A DNA stretch of 6,122 nucleotides from a bacterium (GTDB lineage: Bacteria; SZUA-182; SZUA-191): positions 1-6,122 of the forward strand of contig QIEW01000358.1 of assembly GCA_003230535.1 (NCBI GenBank). The letters run 5' to 3'. The position numbers were made by a program, and so were the translations under genes. How positions within the stretch are numbered: the first letter of the stretch is position 1; every line of letters begins with the position of its first letter. The notes below the pieces were generated by a model. That model worked only from the letters and a program-made list of their open reading frames with translations, made no database searches and was not told the DNA's origin. Positions 1 through 5,935 of the stretch are shown here, piece after piece.

Positions 1-539
1 CCGGTACCGGTTTCCCCTTGGATGAGCACGGTATAATTGGTTTTGCCTACCATATCCACCTGATAAGATAGCTGCTGAATTTGCCGGCTGGAACCCATCA
101 ACTGCTGAAGCGATTTCCGGCTTTTGATCTGTTTCCTTAAGGAAACCACCTCCTGTTTGAGCAGCAGATGATCCAGCGCCCGCTGGATGGTAAATATAAT
201 CTGGTCATTATCGAACGGCTTGGTGAGAAAATCATAGGCCCCCAGCTTGATGGCCTGAACCGATGAGGGTATGTCTCCATAGGCGGTAAGCATAATCACC
301 GGCAGATAGGGATGCTGTTCCTTCAGTCGCTTGAGGGCTTCCATACCGTCCATATTAGGCATCTTGATATCCAGGAGCACGATATTCGGCGGTTCCTGGT
401 TGACCTGTGTCAGCGCGTCTTCTCCATCTTGTGCTTGCCGGACTACGAACCCGCAGTTACGCAGGATATTGCCCAGCAGCCAGCGCATATCTTGTTCGTC
501 GTCTACCACCAGGATAGAAGCAGGTGATTTAGGTTCCAT
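1..539 (-). CDS. NtrC-family sigma-54-dependent response regulator, N-terminal part (3' end beyond window)
   Basis: Cytoplasmic transcriptional activator of a two-component system. About 179 residues are visible. Residues 1-120 are a receiver domain: acidic pocket D13-D14 in ILVVDDE, phospho-acceptor D57 in VLLDIKMPNMDG, the conserved T85 in MLTAYGD and K107 in FLTKPF. A charged, Gln-rich linker (about 121-150, likely coiled coil) follows, then the start of an AAA+ sigma-54 interaction domain (LMGSSRQIQQL), ending in IQGETGTG, the Walker A motif, exactly at the window edge. The expected remainder, not visible, is the rest of the ATPase with the GAFTGA loop and a Fis-type HTH. The start ATG is the first one, giving a normal receiver start; a purine run AGAGGG lies only 3 bases upstream, a poor Shine-Dalgarno spacing. 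The histidine kinase at 1623-3761 is the likely partner, by shared orientation and proximity (inference). Family assignment is sure; target genes are unknown. Confidence 0.95.
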   Translation of the reverse strand, partial: MEPKSPASILVVDDEQDMRWLLGNILRNCGFVVRQAQDGEDALTQVNQEPPNIVLLDIKMPNMDGMEALKRLKEQHPYLPVIMLTAYGDIPSSVQAIKLGAYDFLTKPFDNDQIIFTIQRALDHLLLKQEVVSLRKQIKSRKSLQQLMGSSRQIQQLSYQVDMVGKTNYTVLIQGETGT

Positions 540-574
540 AGACCCTCTTTTCTCTCATTAGTTGACTTTTACCC

Positions 575-738
575 TAGTGTCGTGTCAACCGTAAATTGAC
601 GGGTTTGATTTTTACTCCCCCTCACCTCGGTCCTCTCCCCCCAGGGGAGAGGAAGCAGGAATAGGGGGGAGAAGGTTAGGATGAGGGGGGGTATGACAAC
701 CAATGAATTTGCGACATATTAATGTTGACATGACCCTA
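575..738. mobile_element. MITE-like palindromic element 1, TA-flanked
   Basis: Non-coding element. The ends match as inverted repeats: TAGTGTCGTGTCAAC at 575-589 against the reverse complement of 724-738, TAGGGTCATGTCAAC (13 of 15). Inside, CCCCCTCA (617-624) pairs with TGAGGGGG (682-689), and a perfect 10-bp hairpin TCCTCTCCCC / GGGGAGAGGA occupies 631-653. Both ends carry a TA, as expected for target duplication by IS630/Tc1-mariner-type transposition, so it may be a non-autonomous derivative of such an element (inference; no transposase present). It sits just upstream of the response regulator start, so it may contain or have displaced that gene's promoter. Boundaries are my best reading. 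Confidence 0.6.
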
Positions 739-904
739 ATACGCTGTCCATTTTAAATTGATGGGTAGAGAGTTCCTTCTCCCCTGGGGGGAGAAGGTTA
801 GGATGAGGGGGCTTTTGATAAATAAAACCTTTCCCCCTCACTCTAACTCTCTCCCCCCAGGGGAGACTTTATCAACCCATCAAATAAAAATGGATGCTCT
901 ACTA
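737..904. mobile_element. MITE-like palindromic element 2, abutting element 1
   Basis: Almost the whole element is one long imperfect inverted repeat. The 34-base arm 778-811 matches the reverse complement of 833-866 with 4 mismatches; the outer arm 748-766 (CCATTTTAAATTGATGGGT) matches the reverse complement of 875-893 with 2 mismatches. The left end resembles that of element 1 (about 20 of 29 bases, including the AAATTGAYGGGT block), and the core G/C-rich motif (GGGGAGA...GGTTAGGATGAGGGGG) is shared with it, so the two are relatives. They share the TA at 737-738, and the right end is TA at 903-904. On either strand the transcript would fold into a long hairpin. No coding capacity. Confidence 0.6.
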
Positions 905-972
905 GCTAATGATAAGCAACCTCGTCCGGACAGCGGCTCGCCCTACCAGCTCCAAACAGTATAAGAGTGCTA

Positions 973-1254
973 TTAAGCCGCTGCCTCTTCTGCATTGAAC
1001 CTGATTGCCGGCACAGAGACCTTGGGTGCGCTGGCAATCCGTTCTGGATTTTCCATTAACTTTGCCAGCCAGCGCCCCACATCTGCCCTGACCACTTTCT
1101 CTCCACACTGGGGACATACTCCCACCGGTACATCCTTTACAATAATAAGCTCTCCCCGCCACCAGAAATCCTGGCTGATGCGCCTCTCTTGCATAGGAGT
1201 ATCACAAATTTCACATTCCCCATAATTATACTTGACGGTGTCAGTGTTTGTCAT
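973..1254 (-). CDS. YgiT-type zinc finger protein (probable orphan antitoxin)
   Basis: 93 residues. Two CxxC pairs, C14-E-I-C17 and C47-P-Q-C50, form a four-cysteine zinc-binding site of the YgiT/MqsA N-terminal type; between them lies the typical stretch DFWWRGELIIVKDVPVGVCPQCGEKVV. After residue 55 comes a short helical tail and a VSVPAIRF strand; there is no HTH domain as in full MqsA, so this is the short form. In the family such proteins usually follow a small toxin gene (often DUF4258 or MqsR-like). Here no intact toxin is visible: only a short frame ending in an ATGA overlap with this start, then a 116-bp palindromic element. The ATG at 1254 is chosen for its strong Shine-Dalgarno GGAGG and because upstream in-frame codons run into the mobile element. 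Family assignment is fairly sure; the antitoxin role is inferred. Confidence 0.85.
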   Translation of the reverse strand: MTNTDTVKYNYGECEICDTPMQERRISQDFWWRGELIIVKDVPVGVCPQCGEKVVRADVGRWLAKLMENPERIASAPKVSVPAIRFNAEEAAA

Positions 1255-1321
1255 ATCTCCTCCAAAGCGTAAGCAGTGATAGACCTTCTCTTTAATAGTC
1301 TGGATAACAGACAATAGTGAG
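1251..1321 (-). pseudogene. possible 3' remnant of a gene coupled to the zinc-finger gene
   Basis: A reading frame of 22 codons (ending ...RRSITAYALEEI) runs from the edge of the 116-bp palindromic element to a TGA that overlaps the zinc-finger ATG as ATGA, the arrangement typical of toxin-antitoxin pairs. A neighbouring frame reads IVCYPDY over the preceding bases, so a single frameshift may separate two parts of one ancestral C-terminus. The SITAY-type strand near the end would suit a small RelE-like or DUF4258 toxin, but the stretch is too short to assign. Tentative. Confidence 0.22.
1257..1263 (-). promoter_or_regulatory. Shine-Dalgarno deciding the start of the zinc-finger gene
   Basis: On the minus strand GGAGGAG lies immediately before AT-ATG, leaving about 4-5 bases between the GGAGG core and the start codon at 1254. 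It is the strongest ribosome binding site in the window and rules out the longer frame that begins at 1425 inside the palindromic element. Confidence 0.75.
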
Positions 1322-1437
1322 CCTCTTGCAAAAGTCATTTTAAAGAAGTTAGCCATACTATATGTTGGGGCAGTGGCCCCAACACTACCCGTATAGGGTA
1401 GGCCAGGGCCACCGCCCCCTGGCACTTTTGCAAGAGG
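1322..1437. mobile_element. 116-bp MITE-like element with perfect 14-bp terminal inverted repeats
   Basis: Ends are CCTCTTGCAAAAGT (1322-1335) and its exact reverse complement ACTTTTGCAAGAGG (1424-1437). The interior holds three consecutive perfect hairpins: GTTGGGGC / GCCCCAAC (1364-1383, 4-base loop), CTACCC / GGGTAG (1385-1401) and GCCAGGG / CCCTGGC (1402-1423). No coding capacity and no convincing target-site duplication in the flanks. The termini look like those of insertion sequences and suggest a non-autonomous element mobilised in trans (inference; source IS not identified). It lies immediately upstream of the remnant frame before the zinc-finger gene and may have destroyed the partner gene there. 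Confidence 0.75.
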
Positions 1438-1563
1438 TATTTATCCTATCGTTAGGTTCCATAGGCTCTGTTCTTCTTTAGATCCCGGATTATTAATAAA
1501 TTCACGGTAAACATTGATGATGTTATTTGAATACAAGTGCTTATATAATAACGGTCAAAAAAC

Positions 1564-1644
1564 AAAATTTTCATGTAAATTACCGAAAACTCCCGCTGTG
1601 AAAGCGACCAACGGGAGCGTGTTTATGATCCCGAATTATTCGGG
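1564..1644. repeat. 81-bp dispersed repeat, copy 1 (3' end of kinase gene)
   Basis: Matches 4208-4288 at about 70 of 81 positions without gaps, far above background. Contains hairpin CTCCCG / CGGGAG (1590-1617) and palindrome CCCGAA-TTA-TTCGGG (1630-1644). The copy overlaps the kinase gene and encodes its last residues PNNSGS and its stop codon. The near-identical 15-bp palindrome and the hairpin are the best conserved parts; the 6 bases between them differ most. Confidence 0.85.
1586..1617 (-). terminator. probable rho-independent terminator of the kinase gene
   Basis: Read on the minus strand, the stem CTCCCG...CGGGAG (1617 to 1590, with an alternative inner CGCT/AGCG pairing in the loop) is followed at once by TTTT (1589-1586). 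It begins 6 bases after the kinase stop codon. The U-run is short, so strength is uncertain. Confidence 0.55.
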
Positions 1645-3761
1645 AGATCGGGTTTGTCTTGGGGGAAGGTCAGGACAAACAAGGTTCCCCCCTCAGGTTT
1701 ATTTTTTGCTTCAATTATACCACTATGTGCTTCCACAATCTTTTTAGAGATAGAAAGCCCTAATCCAACTCCGCGTACGCGCGTGGTAAAAAAAGGTTCG
1801 AATACCGTCTCGAGGTGCTCCGGCGGAATGCCGGGACCGGTATCTGAGAAATAAAGATGTACCAGGCGGTTATCCGGATCCTGCTGAAGGCTGATTTTAA
1901 GCTCCCCTACATTGGACATTGCCTCGGTAGCATTGAGAATTATGTTTACAAACACTTGCTCTAATTGGCTTCGATCCCCATAGATTATGGTAGGAGTATC
2001 AGGATATTCTTCCCGCACCTGGATCCGATGTTTAAGCAGTTCGGGATGCAGTAACAGCAAGGCTCTCTGCGCCAGTTCCACCAAATTCAGAGGAGCCCAT
2101 ACCGCCTCTGTGGTGGGGCGGGCAAATTGGAGTAAGGCTTTGATTACTTTACCGGCTGCCGAAGCATTACGGTTTATTACCTCCAAGTACTCCCGCAAAG
2201 ATTCCGGCGGCACCAGGTTTTGGAGGCAGAATTGGGAGGAACCCGCAATAATGGTCAGGGGATTTCCTAAGTCATGAGCCAGTCCGATGGCAATCTGACC
2301 GACAGCCGACATTTTCTTTGACAGCATCAGGCTCTGTTCCTGCTGCTTTTGTAAGGTAATATCCTGGGCTAACTCCAGCACATGAATGACATGGCCGGTC
2401 TCATCTCGAATAGGAGTAGTGGTAATCTGGAAAATAAGATTTTGCCCTTCAGATTTCAGCGCCCGTTCCACCTGGGCAATCTGCGCTCCGCGGAACGTTT
2501 GCCGCGCCGGGCAATCCGGGCAGGGCTGTTCCAGTTGGTAGTAGAGCTTATAACAGTGGGAGCCGTCTCTCGCTCCTCTGGAGGTAAACCGCTGTCTTAC
2601 CTTCTCATTGGCCCAGAGCACCCTGAATTCCGGATCAATTACCGATAACTCAGCGCCGATTGCGCTTACAATATTGGTCAGCTTCTGCTTTTCCTGGTGA
2701 ATTTGGGCTGTCCGTTCCTGAACCTCACGTTCCAGTTGATCGGCGTAGAGGGCCTTCTCTTCCGCCTTTACCCGCTTTTTATTGAGACGAATGATAAATA
2801 AATTTACAATCAGGATACCGCTGATAGTCAGCCCTGAGAGTAGAAATACATTTTGGAGGCTTTTCCGCACCAAATAGGTCACCTCGCTATAAGGGGCGGC
2901 GACGGCGATGGTCCAAGTATAGCGGCCAAAATAAATCGGCGAAAAAGCGATCAGCTTATCCTGACCGGAAGCGGCCCGGTAGCGGGTATTTCCATACTTT
3001 TTTTCGATAACTATTTTACGTTCCAGGGCAAATGAAAGTCTATGGCATTCTCGGCATGCCGTGGTATCCATAAAAATTGACCGGTCTATCATTTCCGGGT
3101 GCTCGCTGTGGTGTAGAAGTACTCCATTTTCATCCAGCACCCAAGCATATCCGGTATCTCCGGACCTGATCGGCACTGCAAATTTGTCCATGATCTTTTC
3201 TACGGACACCAAAAAACCTAAAAAATTTTGCGAGCTAAAGTCAGCGGTTCCGGAAGCCGTCAACGGAGTGACTAACAGAATACTTTTGCCGATACCGATT
3301 TTTTTCCTCCTGAAGATAGTGGAGACCTGTATCTCTCCGGGAGAAATATTGTCTATATGCTCTAAGTATTTGTTAATAGGGATCTGGGTATGAATTAATT
3401 CGGCATGAACTACACTGAAATTTATAACTCCATTCGGGAAAAACTCCCAGATATCGGTCACGGATCCACTCCTAAAACTACGGTAGAAATCAATTTTGGC
3501 GCTATCATCGTCTATGTATTTGGTCATCGCCACAAAATACTCCAACTGCCAGGCTAACGCTTTTAAATATTCTTCAATACCAGTGGCTGCTTCACGGGCT
3601 AAGATAAGCTGCTGCCGATTGAATTGATCAGCCATTTCCTGTTCGGTAGTCCGATAGAGGACCCCGCCCAACCAAACAATCAGACCTATGAGTACCACAG
3701 TAATCCCCCATACCAGATAGAGGATATTCCCACCCCCAAATCTAAGGCGCTTGTCCGGCAT
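1623..3761 (-). CDS. membrane sensor histidine kinase with CxxCH-bearing Cache-like sensor and Cys-rich PAS domain
   Basis: 712 residues. Order: short cytoplasmic N-terminus; TM1 about 14-36; extracytoplasmic region about 37-300 resembling a double Cache domain (GDTGYAWVLDENGVLLHH at 201-218) with CRECH at 236-240, the c-type haem attachment signature; TM2 about 305-325; coiled coil 330-365; PAS domain about 362-470 with C403, C414 and C417 (PCPDCP); HisKA with phospho-acceptor H496 in LAHDLGNPLTII; HATPase with N-box NIILNATEAM (N610), G1 DTGPGIPPEHL (640-650), F-box FEPFFTTR and G2 VGLGLS (665-670). It autophosphorylates H496 and passes phosphate to a response regulator, plausibly the one at 1-539. 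No HAMP domain is apparent. The ATG is the only start that keeps TM1; no good Shine-Dalgarno precedes it, and an in-frame stop lies 7 codons upstream. The last residues come from a dispersed repeat. Ligand unknown; haem binding is inferred from the motif alone. Confidence 0.95.
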   Translation of the reverse strand: MPDKRLRFGGGNILYLVWGITVVLIGLIVWLGGVLYRTTEQEMADQFNRQQLILAREAATGIEEYLKALAWQLEYFVAMTKYIDDDSAKIDFYRSFRSGSVTDIWEFFPNGVINFSVVHAELIHTQIPINKYLEHIDNISPGEIQVSTIFRRKKIGIGKSILLVTPLTASGTADFSSQNFLGFLVSVEKIMDKFAVPIRSGDTGYAWVLDENGVLLHHSEHPEMIDRSIFMDTTACRECHRLSFALERKIVIEKKYGNTRYRAASGQDKLIAFSPIYFGRYTWTIAVAAPYSEVTYLVRKSLQNVFLLSGLTISGILIVNLFIIRLNKKRVKAEEKALYADQLEREVQERTAQIHQEKQKLTNIVSAIGAELSVIDPEFRVLWANEKVRQRFTSRGARDGSHCYKLYYQLEQPCPDCPARQTFRGAQIAQVERALKSEGQNLIFQITTTPIRDETGHVIHVLELAQDITLQKQQEQSLMLSKKMSAVGQIAIGLAHDLGNPLTIIAGSSQFCLQNLVPPESLREYLEVINRNASAAGKVIKALLQFARPTTEAVWAPLNLVELAQRALLLLHPELLKHRIQVREEYPDTPTIIYGDRSQLEQVFVNIILNATEAMSNVGELKISLQQDPDNRLVHLYFSDTGPGIPPEHLETVFEPFFTTRVRGVGLGLSISKKIVEAHSGIIEAKNKPEGGTLFVLTFPQDKPDLPNNSGS

Positions 3762-3948
3762 TATTCGTAAAGTTGAAAGTTAGAGCTTTATAGACTTAGA
3801 AAAACAGCTGGATGGGAGGAGGAGCAAAATAAGGAATAAACAGGTCACTGATAGATAATTAATGCTGCTTGAGTAAATTATTGTCCTTAACGTCTATGAT
3901 TGTATCATAATTCAGACCGAATTTAAAATTACTTTCATATTCGTCATA
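3762..3948. other. gene-free leader of the kinase gene
   Basis: I see no convincing gene here. A weak -10-like TATAAA (minus strand) occurs about 25 bases before the kinase start but with no acceptable -35 box at the right distance. The kinase promoter is therefore not placed. With the repeats that follow, the gene-free stretch reaches 4239. Confidence 0.5.
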
Positions 3949-4031
3949 GATGTTTCGGCCTGTCTCAGGCCGAAACCAAAGCAGGGTGCCGCTACTCTTA
4001 GCGCTTTCGGCTTGAGACAAGCCGAAACATC
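3949..4031. repeat. double-hairpin (REP/BIME-like) element, GTTTCGGC type
   Basis: Two hairpins in inverted orientation about 27 bases apart: GTTTCGGCCTG-TCT-CAGGCCGAAAC (3952-3976) and TTTCGGCTTG-AGA-CAAGCCGAAA (4005-4027). The 27-base outer block 3949-3975 equals the reverse complement of 4005-4031 except at two positions, and these two are partners in the same stem (C3960-G3968 against T4012-A4020). The layout is that of bacterial interspersed mosaic elements derived from REP sequences, which are moved by RAYT transposases; no RAYT gene is in the window. It lies in the kinase upstream region. Confidence 0.8.
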
Positions 4032-4135
4032 GGACAAGAAAGATCGGAAATCGAAACCGATGAGTTATTTGCATACGACTACTTAGGGACTTAGAAATAT
4101 CCAATATACCGTTTTAGGATAAATTGTAATGTTTT

Positions 4136-4206
4136 TTTTGTGGTGTCAGATTCTCAAATCTGACACCTCCCAAACCGCAGTCAGGTCTGAGGACCTGACT
4201 GCACAA
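4136..4206. repeat. double-hairpin element, GTCAG type, copy 1
   Basis: Hairpin A is GGTGTCAGATT-CTCA-AATCTGACACC (4142-4167); hairpin B is CAGTCAGGTC-TGAG-GACCTGACTG (4178-4201). The first 32 bases (4136-4167) are identical to 5962-5993, and 20 bases of hairpin B (4180-4199) to 6004-6023. The element is bounded by TTTTGTG and CACAAAA, which are themselves inverted. T-runs lie before, not after, the hairpins on both strands, so neither is a standard terminator. It directly abuts the 81-bp repeat at 4208. Confidence 0.85.
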
Positions 4207-4207
4207 A

Positions 4208-4288
4208 AAAATTTTCATACAAATCACCGAAGACTCCCGCTATGAAAGCGACCAACGGGAGCGTGTTATAAGACCCGAATTATTCGGG
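4208..4288. repeat. 81-bp dispersed repeat, copy 2 (3' end of amidohydrolase gene)
   Basis: About 70 of 81 positions match 1564-1644. Contains hairpin CTCCCG / CGGGAG (4234-4261) and palindrome CCCGAA-TTA-TTCGGG (4274-4288). Here the amidohydrolase frame runs on through both palindromes and stops at 4240-4242 inside the hairpin loop side, so the repeat encodes the last 15 or so residues (PNNSGLITRSRWSLS). Confidence 0.85.
4232..4261 (-). terminator. possible terminator of the amidohydrolase gene
   Basis: Same stem as in the kinase terminator, read on the minus strand from 4261 to 4234, but followed by TCTT rather than TTTT; a stronger run of seven T comes only at 4211-4205. The stop codon lies within the hairpin, so a translating ribosome would cover part of it. 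Weaker case than at 1586-1617. Confidence 0.35.
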
Positions 4289-5550
4289 TTAGGGGAGTTA
4301 CCGGCTATTAAAATTAACACAATCTCTGGGGGCGAGGCCAGCAAACTGCCGTAGATATCATTAGCTGACTGTCGCGGGACGGCCACCCCTATCAGGTCAG
4401 CCGATTTGCCCTCTTCCAGTGAGCCTGTCTCACTGTCCTGACCTAAGGTTTTGGCCCCTGAGATGGTAGCCATCCGAATAATATCCTCGGCGGCCACCCC
4501 TGGGTAATCCTGATGCAACTGCCGCATCTCGGCCCACATATCCAAGCTCCAGTTACTAGCCAGGCTGTCGGCGCCTAAAGCTGTCGTTATGCCGGCGCAA
4601 AGCAGCGCCTGTAGTTTATCCGCCCGCCTGCCAAACCAGCGGTTACTCCGCGGACAGGTAACGGCGGATACCCGGCGTCGGGCCAGCAGCTCTATATCTT
4701 GAGAGGAAAGATAATTCAGGTGAACAGCGGCGAGGCTGGGAGCCAATACTCCCAAGCTATCCAAGTATTGGACCGGCGAGAGCCCCGGGGATGACCAACT
4801 CTCATCCCAGACTCCTCTCCGGCGCAAAAAATCCGGCCAGCGACCTGCGCCGGCGCTCAAGAAGATCATCTCTTCCAAGTCCTCCGCCACATGACTGGCT
4901 ATCGGACAGCGTCTCTCCCGGCTTATTTGAGACACTCTCTTCCACAGAGCGGGAGAAACCGAATAGGGAGCATGAGGCGAAACCCCCAATTTTATTAAGC
5001 CGGTAGCCAGCGAACCCAGGTCAGCCAAATACCGCTCCAGCTTCTCAGTAACCGCCCCGGCATTGGTTGAGGCAAATCCAACTACCTCCAAAAAAACGGT
5101 GGCTCGCAGGCCGGCCTCTGCAAGCAGCTTTATCGAAAACCCGTCCGGCGATATATCCCCTATCGTGGTGACCCCGCTTCCAAGCAGTTCCCTTAATCCT
5201 TGACGGATGGCGGCCATCTTCTCTTCTTCCCCGACCCGGGCCTTGTGCCGGACGACCTCTTCAATCCAGTCAACAAAGGTAAGCCCTTGGGAGCCGGAAC
5301 AGCGAGCGATTTTACCCCGGGCGGTGCAGAGGTCCAGGTGGGTGTGAGCATTAACCAGACCCGGCAGGAGCACGGTTGTTGCCCCAGGAGAAACAGAACC
5401 TATCTGCACCACCTGTGCCGCCGGAAACCCGGCCTTTTGCTCCCCGGCTTCCCCCCTGCCCACAATCCTGCCTTGATCCACCACTACCGCCCCCCCCCGA
5501 ATAGGCGGGCTGGTTATTGGAAGAATATAATCCGCTTGATATAAGATCAT
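4240..5550 (-). CDS. amidohydrolase, aminodeoxyfutalosine / SAH / MTA deaminase-like
   Basis: 436 residues, near the usual length of the family; cytoplasmic metal-dependent deaminase of the TRZ/ATZ (MtaD/SsnA) group. An N-terminal composite beta-domain (1-60) is followed by the TIM barrel: HxH in LVNAHTHLD (H69, H71), GVSPHAPYSVSP (H193), IASHVAED (H220, E223), AVHLNYLS (H277), CPRSN (299-303) and LGADSLASNWSLDMWAEM with metal-binding D328; the closing SGAKTLG...GSLEEGKSADLIGV is the standard end of the fold. The SLASN and CPRSN motifs favour the aminofutalosine deaminase branch (menaquinone by the futalosine route), but SAH or methylthioadenosine deamination cannot be excluded, and no menaquinone genes are adjacent. 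The natural last strand (EIVLILIAGN) runs straight into repeat-derived residues PNNSGLITRSRWSLS. Apparently a single-gene transcript. The ATG keeps the N-terminal strand; it has no clear Shine-Dalgarno. Confidence 0.88.
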   Translation of the reverse strand: MILYQADYILPITSPPIRGGAVVVDQGRIVGRGEAGEQKAGFPAAQVVQIGSVSPGATTVLLPGLVNAHTHLDLCTARGKIARCSGSQGLTFVDWIEEVVRHKARVGEEEKMAAIRQGLRELLGSGVTTIGDISPDGFSIKLLAEAGLRATVFLEVVGFASTNAGAVTEKLERYLADLGSLATGLIKLGVSPHAPYSVSPALWKRVSQISRERRCPIASHVAEDLEEMIFLSAGAGRWPDFLRRRGVWDESWSSPGLSPVQYLDSLGVLAPSLAAVHLNYLSSQDIELLARRRVSAVTCPRSNRWFGRRADKLQALLCAGITTALGADSLASNWSLDMWAEMRQLHQDYPGVAAEDIIRMATISGAKTLGQDSETGSLEEGKSADLIGVAVPRQSANDIYGSLLASPPEIVLILIAGNSPNPNNSGLITRSRWSLS

Positions 5551-5935
5551 TTCGTTTATGGAGAAGTTATCCAGGATAAATAAAAAAGCACTCTGCGGGC
5601 GGATAAAAACGCATTAAAACCCTTGGGGGGTTGAGGTAATCAAAACGAATCTCGATAGATTCATAGAATTTGTGGCAAATGGATTTATTCCGCTACAAAT
5701 ATAACAAGAATAGGACACCTTCAACAGACTATCCACAAATTGAGAGGGAGAGGTCTGCACAAAAACAGCTAATGTCTTGAGTTTATAAGCTATATTGAAT
5801 TCGTAACTGATCGCTGGCCTAAAAGAAGGTAAGATTTTAGAAAAAAATAGCACTTCTGGTCAAAAACAACTCTTATTTAAAATTTACTCACCGATTTCAG
5901 GATTAAAAAAGGAATTCAACTCGTCACGAACTTAG
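5551..5935. other. AT-rich gene-free region upstream of the amidohydrolase
   Basis: No gene can be supported. A 79-codon minus-strand frame at 5614-5853 has no recognisable domain, no Shine-Dalgarno, and a composition that matches intergenic DNA. The amidohydrolase promoter must lie here or further right; a TTGATT...TTTTAA pair (18-base spacing) around 5611-5643 on the minus strand is possible but weak. Confidence 0.5.

Noticed and set aside
1255-1425. N-terminal extension of the zinc-finger gene to a start at 1425 (150 residues)
   Set aside because: The extra 57 codons read through the 116-bp palindromic element and its terminal repeat; the internal ATG at 1254 has a strong GGAGG and gives the normal family length.
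1420-1434. sigma-54 promoter-like TGGCAC...TTGCA at the right end of the 116-bp element
   Set aside because: GG and GC are only 7 bases apart instead of 10, and the bases are part of the terminal inverted repeat.
3859-4104. 81-codon minus-strand frame
   Set aside because: It passes straight through the double-hairpin element at 3949-4031, has no recognisable domain and no good ribosome site; chance reading frame.
4142-4201. hairpins A and B as ordinary intrinsic terminators
   Set aside because: On both strands the T-run precedes the hairpin and A-rich sequence follows it, the reverse of a terminator.
5200-5544. 114-codon plus-strand frame
   Set aside because: Entirely antisense to the amidohydrolase, whose protein has clear family motifs; a shadow frame.
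5614-5853. 79-codon minus-strand frame upstream of the amidohydrolase
   Set aside because: No recognisable motif, no Shine-Dalgarno, low-complexity AT-rich composition; not supportable as a gene.
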